Positions 19,501-30,029 are shown, numbered from the stretch's first letter. The stretch is 64,000 bases of DNA from Lumbricus rubellus (GCA_945859605.1 OX243815.1:44176237-44240236), one strand, 5' to 3'. Notes: a model not told the origin generated them from the sequence alone. Translations and numbers: made by a program.

Positions 19501-19560
19501 ATCCATAGTGTTAATGATCTAGTGTTAATGATCTAGTGTTAATTATCTAGTGTTAATGAG
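19500..19560. repeat. 17-bp tandem repeat (TAGTGTTAATGATC)
   Basis: About three to four copies of a unit with core GTGTTAATGATCTA. Confidence 0.8.
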
Positions 19561-20817
19561 AGAGCACACGAACACTAGCGACAGCTACAGAGAGGAAAGC
19601 TACCAACTTTGTCCAGTCATACGTGCTGCTTCAGGTGTGTAAATCGCCCCTTTTTGCACTGGATTCCCCTACCACGGTACACCAGTACACCAGGCCCTAA
19701 TGTTCGTTTCACCACCTCAACTACCCAGCCTTAGAGCCGTCACCTTAAAGCTGCGCTATAAAAATTCTCGCGCCGTCAGCACATGCACGGTGCACCAACC
19801 AAGAACGGTGAATGACGAAAGCCTGGCGCTGAATAAAAAGATCATGCATCGACAAGCTGCGTTACGTGGCTGACGTGACGACGACGTTTTATGGCGCCTT
19901 CATATGTGTCAGTAAGATAAATAGTTTCTCCTTTATGAAAACGGGCGCGTTTTCTTACGCTCTTTAGAGAGGCTCGTTTGCGGTGTGCGTTCTTTCCTTT
20001 GGTCTGGCCAGCGTCGAGGGTGCGGCACTTAGGAGAGTTGAAAGCACGGAAAGCTCGCGCAAGGGAATTACCACTCCTCAACAAACACGACCTATGGCCT
20101 CACGCCGCTGCGCGTAGAGAGCGTTATAAATTTCGGCGCGAAAATTCAAAGGCGACCAGACGAATTAGACTGGTGGCTAAATCGCACGCGATGGTGGTCG
20201 TTCTTACCACGATGGTTAAATCACAAGGTATGGCGACAGATTTCACCACACATTATTATACGTAACAGATACATTACCGCTGTTTTGAGACAGGGTCGTT
20301 GAGATAATATTAGGGCCATATGTGGAGAGCAGTCACGGGCCTCTAAATTTTCTTAAAGCTTTTATAGAATTTTTAGGAACAAATTGAAATGATAGTAGCC
20401 TATTGCAGGTACGACCCAAGGAATAGACCTAAAATTTATATATACACAATTAATTTTTTATTATTAAGATGTCCATGCGAAGTTTATCCTGATTGTAATT
20501 AAATGTCTTTAATACTATATTTAAACAGGCATAAATTATGAACTTTGCACATGAGCCTGTAACCTACCCAGCAGTAGCCGGGGTCCCTAAAAGTCGCCAG
20601 GCCCCACGTATGCCCTCTCATAGGGGCCGGTTTTATATCATTCGCCTCCCAAAGTAGATCTAGCCTACAGATAAGAACATTATGAACCGGTTTTCAAGTT
20701 CGGCTGTTTATCTCAAAAGCAAGTTTCTGTTCTGGCAGTGCTTGACACAGACATATCGCGTGACAAAAGCCTAGCACTCGTATTCCAGCAGACTACATGT
20801 ATAATTGCGCATCCTAC
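19561..20817. other. No gene recognised
   Basis: Open frames around 19842-20265 are short and show no known motif. No repeat family is recognised. This is the left flank of the minus-strand LTR element. Confidence 0.35.
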
Positions 20818-22324
20818 TGTAACGGCCTGCCCCCACCTCGAAAGAAGACCACGTGACCGGGGGTCCCACCCTTGGTATTGCTCTTCAGCCTCCCAAGTGG
20901 TAGGAGCCCGCCTTAGGATTTCAATCGAGGCGCCGCACTGTTGAAGGGGTTCTCTGCTGTCAGGTAAGACTACAGGTTCAACTAAGTAGGTAAGATCTAC
21001 GGGATCCATTGATTTCCCTCTGGTAAAGTCGTTGTTTAGGGTTGGGTCTTCCACCTCAGGACGGGGATGTCTCTCATCGGTACCAGGAATGACTTCGGTC
21101 GAGTGGCGACATATGTCTGCGGTTCCCGGTCTGGGAACGACGGCTTCCTCTAATTGAAGACCGTCTGGGTTCGAATCCCCTTCAACAGATTGTGTAAGTC
21201 CCCCATCCTTACGTGCGATCAACCCTTCCCTTCTCTTTTCCTGCATTACCTCACCTTCCTCTGGTCTATCAGGGGTTCCTCCCTTCTTCTCCTTGGTTAA
21301 GTTTTCCTCTAAATCCTCATCAGAGTCATCCTCAGACCTTATAGAAGTTTCCATGATTCAATGATTTATTAACGTTTGATTTGATATATTTAATTAAACA
21401 ATTCAACTGACTATAATGAACAAGCGTTGCTGACAATTAACATCTGTGATCGGGCCTAGGTATTGTTCTTCAATAACTATGCAATATGTCTTCAAAGTCC
21501 GCAGAATCTCCGTAAATAATCAACAGGCGTGCACAACCTTAATTCTAGTAATCGCGTTTTATAATTAACAGTCAGGTATAATGAATCATAATTCGGTCTG
21601 CAGCTTTCAACCGATATGCAATATCAACTTAGGTTTCAATTCTTATTATCAATGAACATTAATATCTGATTAATTAACTACACTTGGTTTCGGAATCTGT
21701 TATGGAGCAATTAGATTAGTTAATACTTCCCTGGCAATTTCCGTGCAATTTGGCCAACACTCGCATTCAAATATGAAAGGAAGATCGGAAGATTTCTTGT
21801 CCGAATATTGGAATATATGACAATAAAGATTCACACAGAATCAGCTGCAAACTGTCCCAAAACCAGTCGCTTAGTCAACGGTATATTCATATTCATGAAA
21901 TCAGGCAATCAGCCACACAATCAGCATTTTTAGACCCAGAATATACGGAATTTCTGATCTTCCCGAGCCGAGCTCTCACCCCGATGAAAACCTCCAGTCG
22001 ACTGCGCTTTTCGGCGTTGGAAGCGGTCACGTGATCCGGATCAACCAATCAACGGCTGCCACGCAAAAGCGACCGTCGGAGGCAAACCTCGGCCTCTGAT
22101 AGGACGGGGAAACTACTGCGATTGGCTACCATAAGAGGACTCAGAAGCCTCGACAGAAGCCTCGAATACAGTAGTCTCCTGTCGTCATGACGACCTTCGC
22201 AAAAATATACCATCTATGTGATGGACTAAAAATAGAACCGCGATATCTAATAAAATAATTTGGTAAGTAAGTAAAAGCGGCCTTACAAGGACGTTAAATT
22301 GTAGCGGCCTCATAGGACGTTACA
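20818..22324 (-). repeat. 3' LTR of the minus-strand element
   Basis: It is identical to the right LTR except for the base noted at 21212. It contains a second copy of the first 179 codons of the ORF, here reading out into flanking DNA. Confidence 0.95.
21091..21185 (+). other. tRNA-like sequence in the LTR, antisense to the element
   Basis: On the plus strand there is an A-box-like GGTCGAGTGG (21097-21106), a 5-bp anticodon-like stem (GTTCC/GGAAC), a long variable-arm-like hairpin (GACGGCTTC ... GAAGACCGTC) and a B box GGTTCGAATCCCC (21168-21180). This resembles a class II (Leu/Ser-type) tRNA, but the acceptor and T stems pair poorly and position 33 is not T, so it is not a functional tRNA. 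The same sequence is at 26131-26225. Confidence 0.45.
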
Positions 22325-22337
22325 CACCCCCCCACTT
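22325..22337 (-). other. Polypurine tract of the minus-strand element
   Basis: On the minus strand AAGTGGGGGGGTG directly precedes the 3' LTR, fixing the element's orientation. Confidence 0.8.
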
Positions 22338-23523
22338 AATCCAATTTTCCACTTAATGGAAAATTTCCAGAACAGGGTCCGAAACCAAACAATATAAACA
22401 AGCAATCCTTAACTAACACCTGCTATAACACAAGTTGTACCGACAACTCGGTATGTTCATGCCTAAAATAAATCAAGTCTACACTTATGCACATCACGAA
22501 ACTGACCTCAGCAATTAAAGGGTATCACAAAGAATCTCTGTGCTGAATCAAATTTACAGTTAACACAAATTATAATCATCATTCTTAATCCATCACTTGC
22601 ACGGAGCCACTTACTAGGATACTTAAATGTCTTCCGAACACATATTCCCTGCTCCGGCACCAAATCTTACAATACTATTATGCTAACAAATCAGCACATT
22701 AGATTCCAATTTAACAGGTAACCAATACTATGAATCAAATGCACATTACACAATAAAGGAAGACTATTTCTTCAAATTCTATCTTCACCCGTAACCAAAG
22801 AGATTTCTAGGAAAACTCTCTTCCTTAGCTCAACATACTATCGCTATCAACGATGGGCAATCAACACCTCATTATCCACCTTACATGTTACTAGGGCTGA
22901 ACTATTAAGCAAAGGCTTTACTGCTTAGCGAAGCATACCCAAGCCACACTAGGACGGATTTCTCCTTGACCTATGTAATAGTCTGTCGACGTCTACCTTA
23001 CAAGACGGAGCATAACAGAGCAGACCTTCCGGAACTAGCAAACAAAGGATTTACTATTCAGGGAAACATACCCAAGAAGCTAGTACGGATTTCTTCCTGA
23101 CTTATGCAAAAGACTTTCTACGTCCACCTTACAGGACGGAATATAATAGAATAGACCCGTAACGCTGTCTGGACAATTACAACCCACTATTCTACATCTG
23201 AGCCTGCCTTCACTAACCATATAGAATTCAAAATAGCCAATAATCTCATCATAGATTATACAATTAATCATGATTATGCAATCACATCTTCTATACTACA
23301 AACAAGCACAGCATCCTTGCCCTTCTTCGTGGCAACAAAGAAAACAATGCAAATAGAACAACAAGTAAACAATTCTTACCTACCCCCATGATCTAACCTA
23401 GATCAAGTCTAGAAACAAAAATTCATATGCATTTTCATCCAAAGGAACTAAAACCAGGCTTCTCGCCAAAGCCTAAACCTATCACCATTACGCGATATTA
23501 TCTTACACTACATACATGTAACG
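22338..23523 (-). other. Non-coding 3' interior of the minus-strand element, with an internal duplication
   Basis: No ORF of note. About 22908-23036 and 23037-23156 are diverged tandem copies (shared CATACCCAAG, GGATTT-T-CCTGAC and CCACCTTACA-GACGGA). This is the region where pol would lie in a full-length relative. Confidence 0.6.
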
Positions 23524-26394
23524 TTACCTATATCTTACAGGGCGAACAATGTTCCTGCGAGGTCTCGCAACAGACATTAATTCCTCAACTTCAGGATTAT
23601 TCAATCCCTTCAAGGTCTCCAAATCTAAAGGACCTATGGGAAACCTAGCGGGTTTCACTCTCATATCATACCGGAAATTTCTGTTAGTGACATGGCGCTG
23701 CATAAATCTTCGAGCAATTTCAAAATTATTTTGCACATTCTCAATTTGATTCACAACAAAATCATCGGTACTAGACAAAGCATTTGCAACTGGAACATCT
23801 CCTAAAACTAAATCAATCGGCCTGCACAGCTCTCTTGACAGGAACAGCCGGTTAGGTGTGAATCCGGTGCTTTCACTTTCACTTGCTCGATAGGCGGCGA
23901 GGACGTAGGGAAGATGCACATCTTCCGAAGAGAAGTCGGTGAGAACAGACGGAAGATGTACACCAACGGAGGGAGGGTTTGCGAAGCCGGGAGAAGGATG
24001 CACATCCTCGTTAGAATTCCGGGCTACCACCTTAGGAGAGAGTAGATTCGAAGTGCAGTTCGATGAAGCGGAAACTTTCTTCAGGCGTGGAGTTCCGGTT
24101 TCTGCACGTTCCGGCTGGCTGGTCCATGGCTTCTCAGTAGTTTTCGAATTCGGTTGCACGGCATGGATTTCTTCCTTTCTTCCATGGTCACGAGAAGCTA
24201 CTATTCTGCGACACAGTCTCACACGTGGCTTGCAGTGAACGTCGAATCGGTGACTTCCCGCCAGAATCCAGTTGCGACCGACATGCCAAAGTACATTTTC
24301 GTCTTTCATCCAGGAAAGTCCAAGGATCAGTTCAGATACCTGTTCTGTGACCAAACAGGGCATCTTGAATTCGTGGCCGTCGATTTGCAGTTTCAGTATT
24401 GTCTCTCCCACAACACGAATAGCAGACCCGTTAGCAGCTAACAAGGACTGTTCAGAATTCTGCACCTCTTTTGGATCTACCAGTTCTACTAGCGCACACG
24501 TCAGTTGGGCCAGTTTCTCTTCTTCAGTCCAACGGTTACTTTTCGAACATACTTCGAACTTCTTAAGGAACACTTCTACTGAGGTCTTACCGTTGTATCG
24601 GTCCAGCTTCATTGACGATGTCATTCTTCTATCTGGGAAATTTGAATATTCAGTTTGTAGTTTCCCAGCAGGTTCTTTCTTTTCACGAGCAGTTGGTTCA
24701 GATCGAGACGGTTCGGCAGTGTCCTTTTTCGGCGACAACTCTCGAGCATAAGAGCTGACGATTGTGGGCGGTTTTTCAGAGGCAACACCGCTCACGAGTA
24801 TGAACGGATTAGGCAGTTCATCTTTGGGACCACCCGCGACAATCGGTTTCATTGTTGGCCACTGCATTAATTGTTTCGCCAGGGCAACCTGTTCATTGTA
24901 CGAGACTGGACCGTAGTATGGTACGAAGATGGGCTGTACTGTCTCACGAGGTAAGTATTCGTAGCTCTGGGTAACCTGAGTTTTTAGCGACGAAGACATC
25001 GTTGACATTATCGGCCGACTCGAAGATGTCGTCAGGGTGGGCATACGAGGAATCGAAGCAGAAGCGAACGCGATCTTTTCTGATTCAGGTTTCATTTCAC
25101 GTACCTGGACGTCGTGCATACCCACATTCTTCGAAGAGATGATTCGTGGAGGAAATTCATTCGATCGTCGAAGGTCTCCAGTTTCAGTGTTCATGAATTG
25201 GTACGACGAGTATGGGAAGGTGGCAGCCCGTGGAGTTGCAGATGACATGAGACGAGGATGTGCATCTCGTGGACCCCAGTCGTACTCTCGTATGGACGAC
25301 AAATCCCCATTTGATTTATCTACAACTAACATTCCAGAATTAGTACATGTTTTCAAACAGTCTTGCCCTACCGCTATCGCATTTGAATCGAGCACAAATC
25401 GATGTAAAGGCCGCATATCAGTTACTTCTGAGTCGTCACTATTGCATTTCAATTGTTCGGTTATATCATTATTTAACCGGTTTTGTTTCTTGCGCATATA
25501 CGACTCATAGTCAAAATTTTCATAAAACGTATTTAAATCTCTATGATAGACAGTTTCATTCCTAACCATTTCGGGTTCTTTTCTGGCCCTTGTATCTTGA
25601 CTAAGTTGGACCCGAGCGTTAGCTGTATTTGAACCTAGTTCCAAAACCTCACTTAGTCTAGGACCAAGTGTACCTGAGCTTACTTTTACCTTACTTAATC
25701 TGGTGTCAATTGTATCTGCACTAGATTGGATTTGAACCTCTGTATCTGACCTTAATTTCAACACCCCACTAGCTCTGGTACCAATTGTATCTGCACTAGA
25801 TTGGACCTGAACCTTTGTATCTGACCTTAATTTCAACACCCCACTTCTGGTACCAATTGTAACGGCCTGCCCCCACCTCGAAAGAAGACCACGTGACCGG
25901 GGGTCCCACCCTTGGTATTGCTCTTCAGCCTCCCAAGTGGTAGGAGCCCGCCTTAGGATTTCAATCGAGGCGCCGCACTGTTGAAGGGGTTCTCTGCTGT
26001 CAGGTAAGACTACAGGTTCAACTAAGTAGGTAAGATCTACGGGATCCATTGATTTCCCTCTGGTAAAGTCGTTGTTTAGGGTTGGGTCTTCCACCTCAGG
26101 ACGGGGATGTCTCTCATCGGTACCAGGAATGACTTCGGTCGAGTGGCGACATATGTCTGCGGTTCCCGGTCTGGGAACGACGGCTTCCTCTAATTGAAGA
26201 CCGTCTGGGTTCGAATCCCCTTCAACAGATTGTGTAAGTCCCCCATCCTTAAGTGCGATCAACCCTTCCCTTCTCTTTTCCTGCATTACCTCACCTTCCT
26301 CTGGTCTATCAGGGGTTCCTCCCTTCTTCTCCTTGGTTAAGTTTTCCTCTAAATCCTCATCAGAGTCATCCTCAGACCTTATAGAAGTTTCCAT
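23524..26394 (-). CDS. Chimeric gag/protease/integrase-remnant ORF starting in the LTR
   Basis: A 956-codon ORF. ATG is at 26394, inside the 5' LTR, and residues 1-179 are LTR-encoded and acidic. Residues about 180-275 are imperfect repeats (SGVLKLRSDT, QSSADTI). Residues about 595-637 match a Ty3/gypsy gag start (MKLDRYNGK, FLKKFEVCSK). Then, without a zinc knuckle or protease Asp, the frame enters the end of a retropepsin (GETILKLQIDGHEF ... LILGLSWM, 662-695). Near 830-865 it carries an integrase end (AYRASESESTGFTPN, PIDLVLGD), followed by YDMRVKPARFPIG near 910. Reverse transcriptase, RNase H and the D,D,E core are absent. Deletions have stayed in frame, hinting that the product is still used. 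The ORF also reads across the primer-binding region. Confidence 0.75.
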   Translation of the reverse strand: METSIRSEDDSDEDLEENLTKEKKGGTPDRPEEGEVMQEKRREGLIALKDGGLTQSVEGDSNPDGLQLEEAVVPRPGTADICRHSTEVIPGTDERHPRPEVEDPTLNNDFTRGKSMDPVDLTYLVEPVVLPDSREPLQQCGASIEILRRAPTTWEAEEQYQGWDPRSRGLLSRWGQAVTIGTRSGVLKLRSDTKVQVQSSADTIGTRASGVLKLRSDTEVQIQSSADTIDTRLSKVKVSSGTLGPRLSEVLELGSNTANARVQLSQDTRARKEPEMVRNETVYHRDLNTFYENFDYESYMRKKQNRLNNDITEQLKCNSDDSEVTDMRPLHRFVLDSNAIAVGQDCLKTCTNSGMLVVDKSNGDLSSIREYDWGPRDAHPRLMSSATPRAATFPYSSYQFMNTETGDLRRSNEFPPRIISSKNVGMHDVQVREMKPESEKIAFASASIPRMPTLTTSSSRPIMSTMSSSLKTQVTQSYEYLPRETVQPIFVPYYGPVSYNEQVALAKQLMQWPTMKPIVAGGPKDELPNPFILVSGVASEKPPTIVSSYARELSPKKDTAEPSRSEPTAREKKEPAGKLQTEYSNFPDRRMTSSMKLDRYNGKTSVEVFLKKFEVCSKSNRWTEEEKLAQLTCALVELVDPKEVQNSEQSLLAANGSAIRVVGETILKLQIDGHEFKMPCLVTEQVSELILGLSWMKDENVLWHVGRNWILAGSHRFDVHCKPRVRLCRRIVASRDHGRKEEIHAVQPNSKTTEKPWTSQPERAETGTPRLKKVSASSNCTSNLLSPKVVARNSNEDVHPSPGFANPPSVGVHLPSVLTDFSSEDVHLPYVLAAYRASESESTGFTPNRLFLSRELCRPIDLVLGDVPVANALSSTDDFVVNQIENVQNNFEIARRFMQRHVTNRNFRYDMRVKPARFPIGPLDLETLKGLNNPEVEELMSVARPRRNIVRPVRYR
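25839..25855 (-). other. Candidate primer-binding site of the minus-strand element
   Basis: On the minus strand TGGTACCAGAAGTGGGG starts two bases after the 5' LTR. It partly resembles initiator-Met binding sites (TGGTA-CAGA), but the assignment is uncertain. Confidence 0.45.
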
Positions 26395-27364
26395 GATTCA
26401 ATGATTTATTAACGTTTGATTTGATATATTTAATTAAACAATTCAACTGACTATAATGAACAAGCGTTGCTGACAATTAACATCTGTGATCGGGCCTAGG
26501 TATTGTTCTTCAATAACTATGCAATATGTCTTCAAAGTCCGCAGAATCTCCGTAAATAATCAACAGGCGTGCACAACCTTAATTCTAGTAATCGCGTTTT
26601 ATAATTAACAGTCAGGTATAATGAATCATAATTCGGTCTGCAGCTTTCAACCGATATGCAATATCAACTTAGGTTTCAATTCTTATTATCAATGAACATT
26701 AATATCTGATTAATTAACTACACTTGGTTTCGGAATCTGTTATGGAGCAATTAGATTAGTTAATACTTCCCTGGCAATTTCCGTGCAATTTGGCCAACAC
26801 TCGCATTCAAATATGAAAGGAAGATCGGAAGATTTCTTGTCCGAATATTGGAATATATGACAATAAAGATTCACACAGAATCAGCTGCAAACTGTCCCAA
26901 AACCAGTCGCTTAGTCAACGGTATATTCATATTCATGAAATCAGGCAATCAGCCACACAATCAGCATTTTTAGACCCAGAATATACGGAATTTCTGATCT
27001 TCCCGAGCCGAGCTCTCACCCCGATGAAAACCTCCAGTCGACTGCGCTTTTCGGCGTTGGAAGCGGTCACGTGATCCGGATCAACCAATCAACGGCTGCC
27101 ACGCAAAAGCGACCGTCGGAGGCAAACCTCGGCCTCTGATAGGACGGGGAAACTACTGCGATTGGCTACCATAAGAGGACTCAGAAGCCTCGACAGAAGC
27201 CTCGAATACAGTAGTCTCCTGTCGTCATGACGACCTTCGCAAAAATATACCATCTATGTGATGGACTAAAAATAGAACCGCGATATCTAATAAAATAATT
27301 TGGTAAGTAAGTAAAAGCGGCCTTACAAGGACGTTAAATTGTAGCGGCCTCATAGGACGTTACA
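25858..27364 (-). repeat. 5' LTR of the minus-strand element
   Basis: Starts (minus strand) TGTAACG and ends CGTTACA. The ORF's ATG lies 970 bp from its 5' edge, so promoter and transcription start must lie within that distance. Confidence 0.95.
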
Positions 27365-27459
27365 CAACAACAAAACGAATTATTGGTAACGATAACTTTG
27401 AATTTTCGTAGCGCCATTGCAGGAGTTGAAAATGAAAAACTACCTGCTTGAAAATGTGT

Positions 27460-27475
27460 GCCTCTGTGGCGCAAC

Positions 27476-27516
<41 letters not shown>

Positions 27517-27533
27517 GAATCCACCCAGGGGCG
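27460..27533 (+). tRNA. tRNA-Asn (anticodon GTT)
   Basis: A 74-nt cloverleaf. Acceptor GCCTCTG pairs with CAGGGGC (one G-T), discriminator G. The anticodon loop CTGTTAA has anticodon GTT at 27494-27496, and the T arm is GTGGTTCGAATCCAC. It contains A and B boxes and has a TTTT terminator at 27542-27545. No intron. Confidence 0.97.
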
Positions 27534-27677
27534 GTACATGCTTTTAGAAAAATATTCAAAAGTAGTGATACGATTATGTGATTGGGTCTCAAACACCACA
27601 GCGCTATTAACATCGAAAATTCGTGTCTGCATGGCAGGCTGGCAGATGCCTAATATTATAGAAATATTATTAGTAGC

Positions 27678-27851
27678 CAGTTCTAAAAGTGTAAAAAAGT
27701 GTCTGGAGGCCCCTTACCTTTCCAAAAGAAGTGCCAGGACGCCCCTTACATTTTCAGGTGTGCTGGCCAAATAAGTGGTAGGACGGCATAGAGATTTGAA
27801 AATAAGTGCCAGGACGCCTTCCATGACCGTCCTGCCACACTTTAAGCCCTG
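27678..27851. mobile_element. hAT-type MITE, second copy of the 13172 family
   Basis: Colinear with 13172-13334, with a small extra block (GGTAGGACGGCATA). Ends CAGTTCTAAAAGTG and (reverse complement) CAGGGCTTAAAGTG. Flanks TTAGTAGC and CTTGTAGC match at 6 of 8 bases. Confidence 0.8.
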
Positions 27852-27989
27852 CTTGTAGCTCATAACTATCATTCACGATAGGCCTAATGCCGTAATACGG
27901 CACCTACGGCTGCTTCATGAGTTAACCCGAGCCACATCTTCTATTGACGTCGTCGAGTAAAACCTGTTAACAGAATGATGTAGGCCTAC

Positions 27990-28105
27990 TAGGGGTTCTA
28001 GGGCAATTACCCCCTGGACAATTACCCCCGGACAATTACTTCCGGACAATTACCCCCCGACAATTACCCCCTGGACAATTGTCCAGGGGGTAATTGTCCT
28101 GTCAC
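27990..28105. repeat. GGACAATTACCCCC array ending in a perfect 40-bp palindrome
   Basis: Five tandem 15-16 bp units (GGACAATTACCCCC) run into 28059-28098, a spacer-less palindrome of 20-bp arms centred on CAATTG. Outer flanks CCTACTAGGG and CCCTACTAGG are also inverted, so the whole may be a small foldback or MITE. Confidence 0.85.
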
Positions 28106-28317
28106 CCTACTAGGCTACAAATTTACAAGAACAGTGGCTCAAAGGGAGAGACTTAAAAGTTAAAAGCTCTGCTAACAAGGGAACCTAGAATAAAGATTGA
28201 ATTAAACACCAACACTTTTCCTTTTTATGTGAAGACTGCCTCATTTCTCAAGACGTTGGAATAAAAAAATGTATCTCAAGTTGATTTTCTTAACTTACTG
28301 GTGCAGCCCCTTTTCTT
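28106..28317. other. No feature recognised
   Basis: Spacer between the palindrome and the second tRNA gene. Confidence 0.4.
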
Positions 28318-28355
28318 TGAGTTGAAAATGAAAAACTACCTGGTTGATGACGTCT

Positions 28356-28371
28356 GCCTCTGTGGCGCAAC

Positions 28372-28412
<41 letters not shown>

Positions 28413-28429
28413 GAATCCACCCAGGGGCG
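28356..28429 (+). tRNA. tRNA-Asn (anticodon GTT), second copy
   Basis: Same sequence as 27460-27533; anticodon at 28390-28392. The 5' flank GAAAATGAAAAACTACCTG is shared with the first copy, so the pair arose by duplication of gene plus flank. TTTT at 28448-28451 is the likely terminator. Confidence 0.97.
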
Positions 28430-28577
28430 GCTCACTAGATGATAATATTTTGGAGATGGAACAAGACAATAAGGCAATAAAGTGCTTGCTTATAAGCCTG
28501 TGAAAATCAAATCCATTTTAGTGCAGAGTCAGAATGTGACCGTTTTGGGGCCTTGTCGTTTCAATCACGCAAGGCCT

Positions 28578-28672
28578 ATGTTGCTGCTGCTACTGCTACT
28601 GCTGCTGCTAGTGCTACTACCACTACCACTATCACTACCACCACTCCCACTACTAGTGCTTTTGCTGCTGAC
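28578..28672. repeat. (CTG/CTA)n triplet microsatellite
   Basis: CTG, CTA and CAC triplets over about 90 bp. Confidence 0.85.
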
Positions 28673-29120
28673 AAGCAATAACGGGCCTCTAAAGTCTAAA
28701 GTCTAAACTATCCCGTTGATAGCCAGCAAAAACAATCTGACGCCATCATGTGCGATATGTCTTTAGGGTGCAGCTCCTCTGTGCGCTTTTCCCATTCTAG
28801 CGGCGTAGCAAATTAATTCTCGGCATCGTTCGGCGAATGTTCCGTAGACACCCGAACGATATTTCTAGCAAAAGCCGACGAACGAACGAACGAAGGGACG
28901 GACGCAGAGTATCAGACAGACGTTTGAACGAACAGACAGGCACAAGGAAAGGGACGAATAGAGAAGGGCACGTAAAGGGGCGGTCGGGTGGGTGGTGCTC
29001 GAACGGAAGAATAGCCGTGTTTTTTGTGTGCAGCAATAGAGAGCTGATAGATGGCTATGGATGGCTATTGAAAATCGCATGGAGTGTGCCACTTGTCTCC
29101 AATGACCATATGCCAACTTA
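28673..29120. other. No gene recognised
   Basis: A GAACGAAC-type degenerate repeat lies near 28878-28950. Frames here lack recognisable motifs. Confidence 0.35.
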
Positions 29121-29121
29121 T

Positions 29122-29132
29122 GTCTCTCTCTC

Positions 29133-29165
<33 letters not shown>

Positions 29166-29335
29166 GCTTGTATGGATGGCTATCTTCGTCCGTACTTCCG
29201 GCTCCCTGTCTGCTTCCTCGTCTATGTGTGCCTCGTGTGCGTTTGCGTGTGTATGTGTCTAGTGTGTTTGTGTGTATGTGTTTCACAGTGTGTGCATGTG
29301 TTTATGTGTGTGCGTTTGCGTGCTATTATTTTATG
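29122..29335. repeat. (TC)n then (TG)n-rich simple sequence
   Basis: TC/TCTG run at 29122-29166, then TGTG-rich sequence from 29225 to 29325. Confidence 0.9.
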
Positions 29336-29533
29336 GGCAATCAGGAAACCAGTTATCAGGGAGTCAGTGAGTCAATGCATAATTAAGTCAGTCGGTTGGT
29401 CAAAAAGTCACTCAGAGGAAACACTTTTACTTCAATACCTAATGTGTGTCCATTCCATCAAAACTTTTAATTCAATTTACCTAAATTGTGTGTCCATTCC
29501 ATCATCCATCTTCCTACTTTATACCTGCTGCAG

Positions 29534-29751
29534 AATCTTCATCATCATCTGCCGCATCCACAGTAACCACGACAACAATACCAGCTGCAACAATAGCGGT
29601 GGCATCATCCCAATTTACATCAGCCCCATCACCATTAGCAGACAGCTGCAGCAGCAATGTCCAGCGGCGCTTTTCTGCAGAAGCCAAGCCGCCGTTAAAG
29701 GTCTTTCATCGAGTGCCAACTAAATTAAGCAACGCTGAAACTTCTTTATGA
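29534..29751 (+). CDS. Candidate terminal exon, Ser/Thr/Ala-rich (weak)
   Basis: A good acceptor (pyrimidine-rich CTTCCTACTTTATACCTGCTG then CAG at 29531-29533) is followed by about 72 open codons to TGA at 29749-29751. The product is Ser/Thr/Ala-rich then basic (VQRRFSAEAKPPLKVF). No partner exon or family is recognised, so it may be chance. Confidence 0.25.
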
Positions 29752-29845
29752 ACGTTCGGTTCCAGCGTAGCGACCCGCTCACAAATTCCAAATTTTGGTA
29801 GTTTGGTGGTTTTTGCTTGACTTTTGTACCATTTGTAGCAATTTG

Positions 29846-30029
29846 CAGAAATTTTTTACGTGCAGTTGTAGGCTACACAAAATGTGCAGTTCTAAATGGA
29901 TTTGTGCAGTTGTAGAAGCACGTCTGTAGGCCTACAGTTAAAACTATAGCAAAAAGTCATTGTCCTCCGATTGAAAGTAATTTACCATGGATGATAGGAA
30001 AGTTCTAAAAATTCCTTAAAATAGCCCTG
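29846..30029. mobile_element. hAT-type MITE with perfect 8-bp duplication
   Basis: Ends CAGAAATTTTTTACGTGC and (reverse complement) CAGGGCTATTTTAAGG. Flanks GCAATTTG at 29838-29845 and 30030-30037 are identical. It is an inverted relative of 14536-14729. Confidence 0.92.

Larger units (their letters stand above)
20818..27364 (-). mobile_element. Young non-autonomous Ty3/gypsy-type LTR element
   Basis: Two 1507-bp LTRs (20818-22324 and 25858-27364, offset 5040) with ends TGTAACG...CGTTACA bound a 3.5-kb interior. I saw one LTR difference (21212 C versus 26252 A). The element reads on the minus strand: 5' LTR on the right, purine tract next to the left LTR. The single long ORF keeps pieces of gag, protease and integrase but no reverse transcriptase, RNase H or integrase core, so movement needs enzymes in trans. 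No target duplication is visible (left flank CCTAC, right flank CAACA). Confidence 0.9.

Noticed and set aside
20713..21354. 213-codon minus-strand frame in the left LTR
   Set aside because: It is the LTR-borne copy of the first 179 codons of the 23524-26394 ORF, running by chance into flanking DNA.
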